DNA of 64,000 nt, from the NCBI RefSeq assembly GCF_002001175.1, contig NZ_MUNT01000011.1, positions 276,633 to 340,632 on the forward strand. Direction: 5' to 3'. A model generated the notes under the pieces. It was not told the origin of the DNA, made no database searches, and worked only from the letters and a program-made list of their open reading frames with translations. Numbering within the stretch: the stretch's first letter is position 1; each line of letters starts with the position of its first letter. This document shows, one piece after another, positions 63,979 to 64,000 of this stretch. A program made the position numbers and the translations under genes. The stretch comes from Rhodanobacter sp. C03 (GTDB lineage: Bacteria; Pseudomonadota; Gammaproteobacteria; Xanthomonadales; Rhodanobacteraceae).

Positions 63979-64000
63979 GTGTGCGCAGGTGAATTGTGTG

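Overview
The window looks like a chromosomal segment of a GC-rich gammaproteobacterium of the Xanthomonadales, most likely Rhodanobacteraceae (Dyella, Rhodanobacter or Luteibacter type). This is inferred from gene content and order: cutA-DMT-dsbD-tlpA-aroQ-accB, groESL under a CIRCE element, a PPi-type phosphofructokinase beside a membrane pyrophosphatase, a lipid A/LPS core locus with waaA, lpxL and waaL, and paired secreted S53 peptidases. No transposase, integrase, tRNA gene, phage gene or CRISPR array was seen. The right edge ends in what reads as the promoter and leader of a ribosomal RNA operon.

Layout. 1-5.3 kb (minus strand): accB (cut by the window edge), aroQ, a TlpA-like thioredoxin, dsbD with a duplicated N-terminal domain, a DMT exporter and cutA. 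5.4-7.7 kb: groES-groEL with CIRCE and terminator. 7.7-20.3 kb: a secreted low-complexity protein, an LtaS-like sulfatase-fold membrane enzyme, glnE, a propeller-sensor diguanylate cyclase, an ELM1-like protein, a nitroreductase, yceI and a Yip1 membrane protein. 20.4-37.5 kb: envelope region with a zinc-finger protein, GT4, O-antigen ligase, GT2, then a 7-kb accessory block (two paralogous S53 peptidases and a sulfotransferase), then GT4, polysaccharide deacetylase, lpxL, waaA, tolC and a Pcm-like methyltransferase. 37.7-48.9 kb: TetR, a broken thiC remnant, a hydroxylase-sulfotransferase fusion, a ferritin-like protein, a zinc-type dehydrogenase, an MFS/LysR divergent pair, soluble pyrophosphatase, a prolyl-4-hydroxylase-like enzyme and an S9 peptidase. 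49-53.8 kb: hppA, an RcnB-like protein, PPi-PFK and adk. 53.8-63.7 kb: mpl, LON-domain protein, SDR, VpsR-like regulator, argD, gloA-like, hemL, thiE, rubredoxin, a small protein and a DUF192 lipoprotein. 63.85 kb to the end: rrn promoter and leader.

The most unusual part is 23.9-31.1 kb. The two S53 genes were duplicated together with several hundred bases of upstream DNA. Five short blocks survive in the same order before each gene, including an exact 14-bp palindrome, CGCAAAATATTGCG, which looks like a shared operator. The block sits between a GT2 gene and a 17-codon echo of that gene's own 3' end, as expected for insertion into, or deletion within, an LPS glycosyltransferase cluster. A second scar at 38.8-39.0 kb is a frameshifted 3' end of thiC that has lost two of the three cluster cysteines; it lies directly before an unusual fusion of an aspartyl/asparaginyl hydroxylase-like domain with a sulfotransferase. 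Two sulfotransferases close to LPS genes raise the possibility of sulfated surface glycans or modified secreted products.

How genes work together: PPi made by biosynthesis can be used by PPi-PFK (glycolysis) and by HppA (proton pumping; the Lys in GNTTKA predicts a K+-independent type), with soluble Ppa as the third sink. DsbD and the TlpA-like protein form a periplasmic reductant pair. WaaA, LpxL, WaaL and the glycosyltransferases build lipid A-core and attach O-antigen.
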